A DNA stretch of 39,170 nt from positions 1-39,170 of the forward strand of contig CAZFRO010000023.1 of assembly GCA_964521425.1 (NCBI GenBank). The letters run 5' to 3'. Every line of letters starts with the position of its first letter. Within the stretch, counting starts at the first letter, position 1. Of this stretch, positions 26,119 through 34,590 are shown piece after piece. A program made the translations under genes and the position numbers. The DNA comes from Joyebacterum sp964521425 (GTDB lineage: Bacteria; Joyebacterota; Joyebacteria; Joyebacterales; Joyebacteraceae). The notes below the pieces were generated by a model that saw only the letters and a list, made by a program, of their open reading frames with translations, did not search any database and was not told the origin of the DNA.

Positions 26119-27432
26119 CTACCTGCACTTCATCCAGCCGGCGACGTAGTCGGGCGAAATCCTGAGCATCTCAAAGATCGACGCGATGAATTCGCCTTTA
26201 TCACCTGCGCGTGTGGGGTTTATATACTCCCACACGATCTCTCCGTTAGATGTCACCTCGATCGCGCGTCCGCGGTCGGTCTCGCTTATCAGGGTGTTGC
26301 CGTTCGGAAGCCGTTCGCTTGACCCGCAGGCACGCGAGTGAAACGTGTTGGCATCGCTTCCCTTGTACACCCACGTGATCTCTTTCGTCAGCGGATCGAA
26401 CTCCAGAATCCGCGAGGCGTCACGACTCCCGCCGTTGTCGAATATCAGCATGCGCCCGTTCGGCAGGATGGTCGGCTGATGCTGCTTGAGCCACGGTCCC
26501 TCAGACCCCCAGACGACCTCCTCGCGTTCCATGTCGATGACAGCGATGTTATCGAGCTCCCGGATGCAGATCAGGACGTTTCCCTTTCTGAACGCCGGCA
26601 GCCGCGCCGCCAGTCGCCCGTCCAGGACCTCTATCGTGTTCGTGTGGAATATGTCTCCCCTGTCTGCCATCCCGTCCAGCAACGATCCGAACTGTGAGTT
26701 CTCGATCGCCTCGAGTTGTGACACTCGTTTGAGTTCATTCCCCTCCGAATCGAGAACAACGATGAACTCCTCGAGGATCGGATGCTCAGGATTGATCCTC
26801 GGAACGATGTGCGCCTCACGGAGAAGCACGTAGATCCTGCCGTCCTCCATGACATCCAGATCGTGATGGAACCCACCGAACCTCGCCCATATCAGATTCG
26901 AGTCCCTATCGATCTTGATCAACCCGTGGCCGTCAAAGACCGCGAGGATATCGCCGTTCTCGAAGAGGTATGCGCGACGCCAGAATCCGGATGCCTTGCT
27001 CGATTTCGGGAGCTCTCCCCGGGGACCGGCGCGCCAGGCGTCGATGAACGGGTATCTCCACATGTGCAGGACACGTCCTCGCATGTCCATCAGGACCGCG
27101 CCCGCGAGGTCGCCGGATGTATACAGGTTCAGCCCCTCCCAGGTCCGCGCGCTGTCGTGAATGGTGACCCCGGACACGTACGGGGGCGCAGAGGAACCAG
27201 ATAGATAGCCGATCGACTCCAGCCGCTCGATCTCCGCAAGCTGCCCGTCCGTGAGCACGCCGCTGTCCCTGTGCCAACGGCCACCGGGCGTCTCCCACTG
27301 CTCCATCTCGGCGGCGGAGGGGTCGGAGTTCTCGCCGTCCTCCGAGCCGTCACTTCCAACGCAGCCCCCAAGCAGAACAAGGGACACGAGGGCGGCCATC
27401 ACGAGACCCAGCGTCAGAATTCGGGCTCCCAT
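26119..27432 (-). CDS. arylsulfotransferase (ASST)-like lipoprotein
   Basis: 437 residues. The N-terminus is a lipoprotein signal with lipobox LGGC and Cys24 as the acylation site, so it is exported and membrane-anchored. The remainder is a beta-propeller of the arylsulfotransferase family: HHDLDVMEDGRIYVL, QHQPTILPNGRMLIFDNGG, NTFHSRACGSSERLPNGNTLISE and NGEIVWEYINP. Bacterial ASSTs move sulfate between phenolic compounds, but many family members are uncharacterised. The frame opens at 27522, nearly at the predicted transcription start; ATG 27432, with GGAG about nine bases upstream and a proper signal peptide, is preferred. It is the first gene of an operon with the GH57-like gene. Confidence 0.85.
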   Translation of the reverse strand: MGARILTLGLVMAALVSLVLLGGCVGSDGSEDGENSDPSAAEMEQWETPGGRWHRDSGVLTDGQLAEIERLESIGYLSGSSAPPYVSGVTIHDSARTWEGLNLYTSGDLAGAVLMDMRGRVLHMWRYPFIDAWRAGPRGELPKSSKASGFWRRAYLFENGDILAVFDGHGLIKIDRDSNLIWARFGGFHHDLDVMEDGRIYVLLREAHIVPRINPEHPILEEFIVVLDSEGNELKRVSQLEAIENSQFGSLLDGMADRGDIFHTNTIEVLDGRLAARLPAFRKGNVLICIRELDNIAVIDMEREEVVWGSEGPWLKQHQPTILPNGRMLIFDNGGSRDASRILEFDPLTKEITWVYKGSDANTFHSRACGSSERLPNGNTLISETDRGRAIEVTSNGEIVWEYINPTRAGDKGEFIASIFEMLRISPDYVAGWMKCR

Positions 27433-27530
27433 AGCGCGGGACTCCGCAGATCTAGAACCGATACTCTCCCCCTGTCTCCACCGCGTCCTGCCGGCGAGTC
27501 GGATGCAGTCAGACATAGTCACACAGATTC

Positions 27531-27559
27531 ATGATAACACAGTTTCAGCGTCTGGTCAA
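27531..27559 (-). promoter_or_regulatory. sigma70 promoter for the ASST/GH57-like operon
   Basis: Minus strand: TTGACC (27559-27554), 17-base spacer, TATCAT (27536-27531). Both hexamers match 5 of 6. Transcription would start near 27524, so the in-frame ATG at 27522 would be virtually leaderless, which supports the internal start at 27432. Confidence 0.7.
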
Positions 27560-27610
27560 TGAGATGAGCCCGCTAGCGCCCGCTCCGCCGGACGTCGTGG
27601 GCCTGCGAGG

Positions 27611-27639
27611 TTGCTCGCGTGTTCCTAATCGTTTATAAT
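27611..27639 (+). promoter_or_regulatory. promoter of the GH13 gene
   Basis: TATAAT (27634-27639) is a perfect -10. TTGCTC (27611-27616) sits 17 bases upstream and matches -35 at 3 of 6. The predicted start near 27646 gives a ~62-nt leader. It is divergent from the ASST promoter, with about 50 bases between the two -35 boxes. That gap contains CCCGCTAGCGCCCGCT (27569-27584), two CCCGCT copies around AGCG. Confidence 0.6.
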
Positions 27640-27707
27640 GGTCAAGAGAGTGGCGATTTCGTTGCTCAAAGCACACACGACTCCGACCCTACCGGGGAGA
27701 CAACGGC

Positions 27708-27857
27708 ATGAGGGCAGCACAAACAGGAACAGAACGATGCAAGCACATCGCGGGCCGGGCGCACTGGCTCTTCATCGGCGCTCTGCTTGTGGCCACATCG
27801 GTCATGCTCTGTCCCACCACCACCGACGCAACCGTGCGCGACAACAACGTTGAGTGA
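27708..27857 (+). pseudogene. 5' fragment of the GH13 gene: signal peptide, ended by in-frame TGA at codon 50
   Basis: ATG 27708 (GGGGAGA about seven bases upstream) begins a 49-codon frame with a signal peptide (HWLFIGALLVATSVMLC) and TTTDATVRDNNVE, then TGA at 27855-27857. Reading through in the same frame gives NGVSHIPWLDRAPRCAIDGEAF and joins the GH13 protein at 27930 without a shift. The expected residue at the stop is Trp (NVEWNG is typical of this N-terminal domain), so one G-to-A change (TGG to TGA) explains it. Other genes here use TGA as stop, so a different genetic code is unlikely. Confidence 0.75.
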
Positions 27858-27929
27858 AACGGCGTCTCCCACATTCCTTGGCTCGACCGTGCCCCCCGCT
27901 GCGCGATCGACGGTGAGGCATTCACGATC

Positions 27930-30245
27930 ATGCTGCAGACCTGCGCCGATGATATCACATCGGCACGGGTACATGTCGACGATGGCGACAGTACCTGGGT
28001 TGACGCAACGCTGACATCCGCACGCGGCCCGTACGACGTCTGGACGGCGACCGTGCCGGCCACAGCCTCCGATGTCCTCTCCTACTGGTTCGAGATCACT
28101 GACGGAACTGCGACCGACTATCTGAGCGTCGGAGGTATGACGAGTTCCACGCCGACCGACGGCGGCTTCGCTATCGACTTCGTGACGCTCGAGCACGCTC
28201 CCGCTGGGGCAACGCCCGTCTCGGACGGCGGAACGGTCTTCAAGGTATGGTCACCCGACCGGACATCCGCTCACGTCAGAGGCGAGTTCAACGGGTGGGG
28301 CACGTCAGACCCGATGGCGAAGATCGACGAGTACTTCACCGCCCACGTCCCCGCAGCTCACACGGGCCAGATGTACAAGTACTACTTCCAGAACAGCCAC
28401 TGGAACACCGACCCGCGCGCCAGGCGACTCAACCCGACCGACAACTACAATGCCTTCATCCTCGACCCCGATTCGTACGACTGGCAGATCGATGATTTCG
28501 ACGTTCCCGATTTCGAGGAGATGGTCGTCTATCAGTTGCATGTCGGCACATTCTCGGGGCGGAACGACCCGTACGGCGCAGCGAGCTTCCCGGCAGGATA
28601 CTCGGACGTCACCGATCGCGTTGGCCACCTCGTAGAGCTCGGCATCAATGTCGTTATGATCAATCCGGTCACCGAGTTCCCGGGCGACCACTCCGCCGGA
28701 TACAATCCCATCACGGCGTGGTCTCCCGAGTGGATCTACGGCACCCCCGACGAACTCAAGGAGATGGTCGACACACTCCATGAGCATGGCATCGCCGTCA
28801 TCCACGACATCATCTGGAACCACTTCTCGTTCAGCGACAACTTCCTCTGGTACTACGACGGAACACAGTGCTACTTCGACGACCCGGCCGTCGACACTCC
28901 GTGGGGCAGCCAGGCCGACTTCGACCGCGAGGGCGTGCGTGACTACTTCGCCGAGAGTGCATACTCGTGGCTCGAGGAGTTCCACATGGACGGCTTCCGG
29001 ATGGACGCCACGTCCTACATGAACATCTACCCGCAGGAGGCCTCGGGCTGGACCCTGATGCAGCGGTTGAACAACGAGATGGACGTACGCGCCATCGACA
29101 AGATCTGCATCGCGGAGCAGCTTCCGGACAACTCGTGGGTGACGCGGCCGACATCGCTCGGCGGCGCCGGATTCGATTCGCAGTACTACGATGAGTTCAC
29201 CGACCGCCTCCGTGAGGAGCTCTTCGACGCCGCGTACGGCAACCCCGAGATGTGGAAGATCCGGAACATCATCAACGGCGGCGGCGACTACCTCCATGGC
29301 CGGTACGTGACGAACTACCTCGAGCTCCACGACGAGGCGTGGAGCTCGAGCGGCGGACAGCGCATCGTCAAATCGATCGATGCGACCGCCCCCCACGACG
29401 ACGAGTGGGCGAAGGGACGTGTGAAGCTCGCGCAGGGGTTGGTGCTGACCGCGCCCGGGATACCCGCGATGCTGATGGGTTCCGAGTGGCTTGAAGATAC
29501 GGGCTTCGGCACGGATTCCGGGAACCGCATCGACTGGTCGAAGAAGACGACGTACGGGGGCATCTTCGACTACTTCAGCGACCTCATCACACTCAGAACT
29601 ACCACGTCCTCACTCCGCGCAGACGCCGGGCACGATGTCTTCCATCTGAACGAGAGCAGCAACGTACTCGCGTTCCAGCGCTGGGATGGGGTTGGCGGCC
29701 TCACCGTAGTCGTCGCAAACTTCTCGAACAGCGATTACACGACCTACCGTGTCGGCCTGCCCGAAGGCGGCGACTGGACAGAACTCGTCAACAGCCAGGA
29801 TGCAGCCTACGAGGGAAGCGGCATGACGAACCCGGGCACGCTCACAGCTGAGTGGTACGCGTACGACGGGTTTGATCACTCGATTGTCCTTGCGCTTCCG
29901 GCGATGGGTCTGCTCGTGCTTTCCAACGGAGAAGGAACCGGCGTGGCTGATGAGCCGGCAGAACTCGGCGCGGCGCTCAGTCTGATGCCGCGACGAAACC
30001 CGATGAGCAGCGGAACCGAGATCGCGCTCACGCTCCCCTCCCCTTCACATGCGACCCTCGCCATCTATGACGTGCGCGGCAGGCGTGTTGCGACGGTGGT
30101 AAACGAGGACCTCCCGGCGGGCACGAGTTTGCATGTCTGGCACGGCCGCGATGATGCGGGCCGCGAGCTTCCGTCCGGCATCTACTTCGCGCGGCTCACG
30201 GCCGATGCGGACAGCGCACATCATAAGATCGTGGTTCTGCGCTAG
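27930..30245 (+). CDS. GH13 alpha-amylase-family enzyme with C-terminal sorting domain (body of interrupted gene)
   Basis: This is the open part of a gene whose true 5' end is at 27708 (845 codons plus stop in total). The region begins with an N-terminal beta-domain, then a CBM48-like module (FKVWSPDRTSAHVRGEFNGW). The (beta/alpha)8 barrel carries GH13 regions: HDIIWNHF, DGFRMDA with nucleophile Asp433, ICIAEQ with acid Glu470, and LELHDE with Asp542 (numbered from 27708). The architecture resembles branching-enzyme/maltogenic subfamilies acting on alpha-glucans. The C-terminus is a FlgD-like sorting domain (YDVRGRRVATVV ... SGIYFARLTAD). If translation starts at ATG 27930 there is no signal peptide, so the product would not be exported. 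It is divergent from the ASST operon and convergent with the pullulanase gene. Confidence 0.88.
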   Translation: MLQTCADDITSARVHVDDGDSTWVDATLTSARGPYDVWTATVPATASDVLSYWFEITDGTATDYLSVGGMTSSTPTDGGFAIDFVTLEHAPAGATPVSDGGTVFKVWSPDRTSAHVRGEFNGWGTSDPMAKIDEYFTAHVPAAHTGQMYKYYFQNSHWNTDPRARRLNPTDNYNAFILDPDSYDWQIDDFDVPDFEEMVVYQLHVGTFSGRNDPYGAASFPAGYSDVTDRVGHLVELGINVVMINPVTEFPGDHSAGYNPITAWSPEWIYGTPDELKEMVDTLHEHGIAVIHDIIWNHFSFSDNFLWYYDGTQCYFDDPAVDTPWGSQADFDREGVRDYFAESAYSWLEEFHMDGFRMDATSYMNIYPQEASGWTLMQRLNNEMDVRAIDKICIAEQLPDNSWVTRPTSLGGAGFDSQYYDEFTDRLREELFDAAYGNPEMWKIRNIINGGGDYLHGRYVTNYLELHDEAWSSSGGQRIVKSIDATAPHDDEWAKGRVKLAQGLVLTAPGIPAMLMGSEWLEDTGFGTDSGNRIDWSKKTTYGGIFDYFSDLITLRTTTSSLRADAGHDVFHLNESSNVLAFQRWDGVGGLTVVVANFSNSDYTTYRVGLPEGGDWTELVNSQDAAYEGSGMTNPGTLTAEWYAYDGFDHSIVLALPAMGLLVLSNGEGTGVADEPAELGAALSLMPRRNPMSSGTEIALTLPSPSHATLAIYDVRGRRVATVVNEDLPAGTSLHVWHGRDDAGRELPSGIYFARLTADADSAHHKIVVLR

Positions 30246-30278
30246 GAGCACAGACCAGACGAGCGAATATTGAAAGAG

Positions 30279-30316
30279 CGAAGGCCGACCCGAGTGGGCC
30301 GGCCTTCGTCTGTTTC
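30279..30316. terminator. probable bidirectional terminator between GH13 and pullulanase genes
   Basis: CGAAGGCCGACCC - GAGT - GGGCCGGCCTTCG forms a 13-bp stem with one mismatch, followed on the plus strand by TCTGTTTC. On the minus strand it is followed by CTCTTTCAATATT. It lies 33 bases after the GH13 stop and about 60 bases after the pullulanase stop, between convergent genes. Confidence 0.75.
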
Positions 30317-30376
30317 ACAGCACTGTTCTGTGCCGTTCTCTGCTGCCACGTTGTGGGCACGGCGCAGAGGAGTCCC

Positions 30377-33300
30377 CTACCGCACGAACACGGCCGTCGT
30401 CCTGGCCGGCACCGTGAAGCTCCCCGCGCCGGCATCAAACTGAGCCTCCTGCACGAGGGGGTCCGCGGAGCCCGCAAGAATCGGGTGAAGCTCGAATGCC
30501 ATTCCGCTCCACGCCTCTCCGGCGAAGGACTGCTCCTCTGGAGTCGCATTGAAGAGGACGACTATCTCCGTGTACTCATCGCCAACCGACGGGAAACCCT
30601 CGATCTCATCCGACAGACTCATCACAATGAGCCCCGGAATCTGGCTCGCTCCGGTGTTGTGGAACTTGAGTCGCGCCTCGACACAGGGCGTTACAGGTAA
30701 TCTGAAGAGCCGCGAACTCTGCCTGACTCTCAGCATCTCTTTGAAATGAGCGAAACACGCAAGGATTTCGTCCTGCCCCGGCGTCGATCCCTCTCTCGCA
30801 AGGATGGGACCGATGACATTCCAACGGTCGCGGTTCTTCTCGGCCGACGGCAGTCCGACGGCGAAGTTGTTCGTCTCGTAGCTCCAGTCGAGGCGGTTGA
30901 ACCAATCACCGGCATTGTAGCTATCGGCCTCCATCGACTTCGAGCGGAGGAGCTCCGATCCCGCGTGGAAGAACGGTACACCCTGTGAGAGCGAGACTAT
31001 CGACAACCCCATCATCTGCATGCGCACGCGATCGGCCATCGTTGCACTGACGGGCGCCGCGTACTGGATCTTGTCGAACCACGTCTCGTTATCGTGCGCT
31101 GATATGTAGGCGATCGCCTCCTGTGGTTCCTCGGCGAAGCCAACGCCCTCAAACTGTCCGCCCGTCGTTGTCCGACCGGTTCGATCGACGAACTCATAGC
31201 TCTTCAGATTGCCGGCGAGTCCGACGCGGATCCTGTCCGCCTGGTTGAGGAGCGTGGCACGCTCGAGTCCACCATCGCGGTTGTAGCCACTCGGCGCGGT
31301 GAAGAGCCCTGTCGCAAAGCCCTGCTCCCGCCTGTCGGAGAACGCACTCCCTCCGCGCACCGCGTCCCGCATGCGATCGTTGAAGCAGCCGATCCCTGTC
31401 CCGGCCATGTTCATCTGCGTTGCGTTCACGCCGAGCTTGCCGCCACCGACCTCGCCGAAATCCCATCCCTCTCCATAGAGATAGATGGCGGGGCCATGAA
31501 CCCCATCAGCCTCGACCGTCAGTGCGTGGAGCGCGTCACGCGCATTCTCCATGTTGCTCTTCATGTGATGGCCCATGAGATCGAACCTGAAACCGTCTAT
31601 CTTATAGTCACGTGCCCAGTGGGTAAGATCATCGATCATGAGCCGCTCCATCATGAAATGCTCGGTCGCGGTGTTCTGGCAGCACGTGCTCGTCTCGATC
31701 CGGCCGTCCGCGTTCAGACGGTGGTAGTAACCGGGAACGACCTTATCGAGAACGGACTTGTCTGCTAGACCCGCGGAGTTTGTGTGGTTGTAGACCACAT
31801 CCATCACGACGCGAAGCCCCATCCCGGAGAGAGCCGAGACCATCTCGCGGAATTCGAGGACCCTCGCACTCCCATCAGGATCGGTCGAGTAGCTGCCTTC
31901 CGGCACGCCGTAGTGGAACGGATCGTAGCCCCAGTTGTAGCCATCGAGATCCCGCACGCGCGCCATCGCGGCCTGCTGCTCCTCCGAGTCACGCGCGAAA
32001 CCGGTGAGATCCCCCGGGCTCTCCCACTCGCTCCTGTTCTCGTTCACGGTCGCGATATCGAATGCCGGCAGCAGATGTATGTGTGTCACACCCGCCTCCG
32101 CGAGCCCCCTCAGGTGCTCCACGCCGTTCGATTCGATCGTAAAGGCCTTGAATGTGCCGGCGTACTCCTCAGGCACGGTGGGGTCTGTTGCGCTGAAGTC
32201 TCGCACGTGCAGCTCGTAGAGCACGATGTCCACAGGGTACTCGAGCGCCGGCTCCGCAAGCTCATCCCACCCCGTCGGCTTAAGATCGGGGTCGTCGAGA
32301 TCGACTATCTGGCTCATCGTCCCGTTCGCGGATAGGCTGCGTGAGTAGGGGTCGGTGACCATCGTACTCTCTATCCCGCCGGTGGCCGAGAAGTAGACGG
32401 TCACTTCATAGAGGTAGAACCTGTCCTTCCAGTCGGGGTGACCGGGCGCGGTCCAGACACCATCCTGCTCGACCATCCCGATCACGAGATCAGTGTCCTG
32501 CGCTTCCGGGCTGTCGAACACATACAGCTGAACGCTCTGGGCTGTCGGCGCCCAGACGTGGAAGAACGGCGCGCCTGCATCGTTCCATGTGACGCCGAGC
32601 GGCCCCTGGTATGAGAAGAGGTCGTCGAGCACGCCCGGGATCTGGACTCCAGTTGCGTCCACAAGACCGCCGTCCTCACCTGTCACGGAAACAGCGAGCT
32701 GGCCCTTCAGCAGTTCAGGCACTGACGAGAGTGCATCTTCGGGAAGCCTGAGCGCGGCGAGTCCCTTGAGATGCGGGAAGCTGCTCTTGACCTCGCTCGG
32801 CAGCCCGGTGTCCGAAACCACAAGCTCGATCGTCTCCCCACCGACCACACCTTCCGATGTGAGTTCGAGCTGCGCCTCGGAAGACGAGTGAAGGAAGTAC
32901 CGGTGGCCCTCACCTCTCTTCAGACGCCAGGCGATCGTGCTCTCATCGACCCAGTGTGCTCTCAAGCGCGAGAGATCTCCAAGCGCGAGCGCGGCAACGT
33001 CCGGCGCCTCCGTGTAGATGTTGGTCCTGCCTGTGACGAGCCATACCTCGTTGCCGTGCTCGGAGAGCACGAGCGACATGTCCGGCCCCGGATCCTTGCT
33101 GTCACCACGGTGCACTATGAACCCGACCCTCTCCGCACCATCGGTGAGGCTCACGTCCCAGTAGACGCCGTACGGATCGCGGCCCGATTGCGGAAACGAA
33201 CTCGTCCACTCCACGGACTCAGTCGTGTCGTCCCAGAGGTGAAGACCCCACCCGGCATAACCGGCTCTGGGGCGATGGTAGTGGATGCGGGCATGACCAT

Positions 33301-33709
33301 CGGCAAGCTCGGGAGCCTCGCCGAACACCTCCTCGATCTCCGCCGCCCCACCTATGGTGCGAACGGCGTTCTGCCCTCCAAAACCGTCATCTACATAGCC
33401 CTCCGCCTCAATGTCGACCGGACCGCCGTCGAGCCATGTCTCCATGTCTCCCGGCCACTTGCCATTGATGAAGAACTTGTACAGGCATTCGCCGTCCTTG
33501 AGATCCAGGGTCAACGACCACACGCCATCGTCTCCCTGGTCCATTGGCGATTCGCTCCAGTCGTTGAAGCTGCCCCGGACGGACACCGACTCCACCTGGA
33601 AGCCGACAGGCGGTTCCAGTGTGAACGTCACGTCCGCGGCTGGAGCTGTGGCGGTAAGCAGAACCACACTCAGCAGTACGAGCGCGCTCAGCACATGCGT
33701 GCCCCGCAT
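30377..33709 (-). CDS. pulA: secreted pullulanase (alpha-1,6-glucosidase, GH13)
   Basis: Debranches pullulan, starch or glycogen at alpha-1,6 links. The 1110-residue product has a signal peptide (to ~25), a glycogen-binding-like E-set domain (~26-115, VRGSFNDW), a CBM41/PUD module (~140-240, ARIHYHRPRAGYAGWGLHLW), a CBM48-like domain (~370-470, FFHVWAPTAQSVQLYVF) and the catalytic barrel. The barrel has the pullulanase signature YNWGYDP (~590), DVVYNH, nucleophile Asp710 (DGFRFDLMGH), acid/base Glu747 (YGEGWDF) and Asp873 (SAHDNETW). GGGAGG five bases before ATG 33709 fixes the start (the frame opens at 33859). Unlike the neighbouring hydrolases it has no FlgD-like tail and no lipobox, so it is predicted periplasmic or released by another route. 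Confidence 0.94.
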   Translation of the reverse strand: MRGTHVLSALVLLSVVLLTATAPAADVTFTLEPPVGFQVESVSVRGSFNDWSESPMDQGDDGVWSLTLDLKDGECLYKFFINGKWPGDMETWLDGGPVDIEAEGYVDDGFGGQNAVRTIGGAAEIEEVFGEAPELADGHARIHYHRPRAGYAGWGLHLWDDTTESVEWTSSFPQSGRDPYGVYWDVSLTDGAERVGFIVHRGDSKDPGPDMSLVLSEHGNEVWLVTGRTNIYTEAPDVAALALGDLSRLRAHWVDESTIAWRLKRGEGHRYFLHSSSEAQLELTSEGVVGGETIELVVSDTGLPSEVKSSFPHLKGLAALRLPEDALSSVPELLKGQLAVSVTGEDGGLVDATGVQIPGVLDDLFSYQGPLGVTWNDAGAPFFHVWAPTAQSVQLYVFDSPEAQDTDLVIGMVEQDGVWTAPGHPDWKDRFYLYEVTVYFSATGGIESTMVTDPYSRSLSANGTMSQIVDLDDPDLKPTGWDELAEPALEYPVDIVLYELHVRDFSATDPTVPEEYAGTFKAFTIESNGVEHLRGLAEAGVTHIHLLPAFDIATVNENRSEWESPGDLTGFARDSEEQQAAMARVRDLDGYNWGYDPFHYGVPEGSYSTDPDGSARVLEFREMVSALSGMGLRVVMDVVYNHTNSAGLADKSVLDKVVPGYYHRLNADGRIETSTCCQNTATEHFMMERLMIDDLTHWARDYKIDGFRFDLMGHHMKSNMENARDALHALTVEADGVHGPAIYLYGEGWDFGEVGGGKLGVNATQMNMAGTGIGCFNDRMRDAVRGGSAFSDRREQGFATGLFTAPSGYNRDGGLERATLLNQADRIRVGLAGNLKSYEFVDRTGRTTTGGQFEGVGFAEEPQEAIAYISAHDNETWFDKIQYAAPVSATMADRVRMQMMGLSIVSLSQGVPFFHAGSELLRSKSMEADSYNAGDWFNRLDWSYETNNFAVGLPSAEKNRDRWNVIGPILAREGSTPGQDEILACFAHFKEMLRVRQSSRLFRLPVTPCVEARLKFHNTGASQIPGLIVMSLSDEIEGFPSVGDEYTEIVVLFNATPEEQSFAGEAWSGMAFELHPILAGSADPLVQEAQFDAGAGSFTVPARTTAVFVR

Positions 33710-33755
33710 AACTACCTCCCGTTCTTGGGAAATCATGTCGGTGATCTTGGCGGTC

Positions 33756-33764
33756 AGTATAGCA
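33756..33764 (-). promoter_or_regulatory. extended -10 promoter of the pullulanase gene
   Basis: Minus strand TGCTATACT (33764-33756) combines a TGn extension with a near-consensus -10; no good -35 is present, as is usual for extended -10 promoters. The expected start lies about 40 bases before ATG 33709. Confidence 0.5.
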
Positions 33765-33814
33765 CGCCGAGGAACCTGGTGCTGAGCGAAGATGGGGTCT
33801 GGCGCTGGATGAAG

Positions 33815-33843
33815 ATGGGCCCCGCCGAAGTGGCGAGGCCCAT
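33815..33843 (-). terminator. terminator-like hairpin after rubrerythrin gene
   Basis: ATGGGCCTCGCC - ACTTC - GGCGGGGCCCAT (minus strand) forms a 12-bp stem with one wobble, starting about 25 bases after the rubrerythrin stop. Only CTTCATCC follows, with no T-run. Confidence 0.5.
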
Positions 33844-33868
33844 TCTGCAGCTGGTCCAATGTGTCGGG

Positions 33869-34366
33869 CTAGCTGATCCTCTCGAACATATCACCCTTCG
33901 TCCCACAGATAGGGCACGTTCCGGGTGCTTCGCGCTCTGCCGTGAAGCCACAGACGGGACAAACATAGTACGAGAACTCCTCGCCTCCGGATCCCAGACC
34001 ATCCAGAAGTCCCTGGTACTGCTCCGCGTGCATCTTCTCGACCTCATTCGCGAACTTGAAGGAGCGAAGCGCCTGCTCATGCCCCTCTGCTTCCGCGGCC
34101 TCGATCATCTCGGGATACATCTCCGTGAACTCGTGGGTCTCGCCGGCGATAGCCTCTTTGAGATTCTCGACCGTGCCCTTGATGCCACCCCAGGCCCTCA
34201 GATGGTTGTGAGCGTGGACCGTCTCTGCGGCCGCGGCCGCCCTGAACAGCCGCGCAGCCTGCGGGTACCCCTCATCATCAGCCTTCTTCGCAAAAGTAAG
34301 ATAGCGTCTGTTCGCCTGTGATTCACCGGCGAAAGCGTCCATCAGAAAATCCTGTGCCTTTCCCAT
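33869..34366 (-). CDS. rbr: rubrerythrin
   Basis: Non-haem diiron peroxidase that protects anaerobes and microaerophiles from hydrogen peroxide. The 165-residue product has an N-terminal ferritin-like four-helix domain with ligands including Glu15, Glu48/His51 (ETVH), Glu76/Glu79 (ETHEFTEMYPEM) and the EVEKMHAEQ helix (108-116). The C-terminal rubredoxin domain has Cys136, Cys139, Cys151 and Cys154 (CPVCG and CPICG). AGGAGG six bases before ATG 34366 decides the start; the frame opens at 34420. It is divergent from the EEP gene. A palindrome lies in the shared upstream region. Confidence 0.96.
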   Translation of the reverse strand: MGKAQDFLMDAFAGESQANRRYLTFAKKADDEGYPQAARLFRAAAAAETVHAHNHLRAWGGIKGTVENLKEAIAGETHEFTEMYPEMIEAAEAEGHEQALRSFKFANEVEKMHAEQYQGLLDGLGSGGEEFSYYVCPVCGFTAEREAPGTCPICGTKGDMFERIS

Positions 34367-34477
34367 CGTTCTCCTCCTGTGCTCGGGGCGCTCTGGTTCG
34401 TTTGACCGGGACCATGACACCCGGTTGTCGCTCGGTCAGACGGTCTGGCCGAGGGTCACTCCACATCGCAGCCTATT

Positions 34478-34493
34478 CCGATTCGGGAATCGG
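34478..34493. promoter_or_regulatory. 16-bp palindrome, candidate operator
   Basis: CCGATTCGGGAATCGG has perfect 7-bp arms around a two-base centre. It lies between divergent rbr (start 34366) and the EEP gene (start 34591). On the minus strand it falls within the spacer of a weak promoter candidate (TTGCAC 34498-34493, TAGGCT 34475-34470), a position where a repressor could act. The regulator is unknown. Confidence 0.45.
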
Positions 34494-34590
34494 TGCAAGG
34501 GTTCACCCTCAACCCAGCTTGCGCACGGGGATCTTCGGTGCTACCTTCGCCGTGTTCCGACATCAAGTGAATCCCACTCTGGAGCATCCT

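Noticed and set aside
27855..27857. TGA as selenocysteine or reassigned Trp codon
   Set aside because: No SECIS-like hairpin was evident, the position is not a redox site, and other genes in the window end with TGA, so the genetic code looks standard.
28305..29396. 363-codon minus-strand frame inside the GH13 gene
   Set aside because: Antisense shadow; the sense frame contains all GH13 catalytic regions.
34318..34590. N-terminal 91-codon extension of the EEP frame
   Set aside because: It overlaps the rbr start and operator region, has no signal peptide, and a proper ribosome site and signal peptide occur at 34591.
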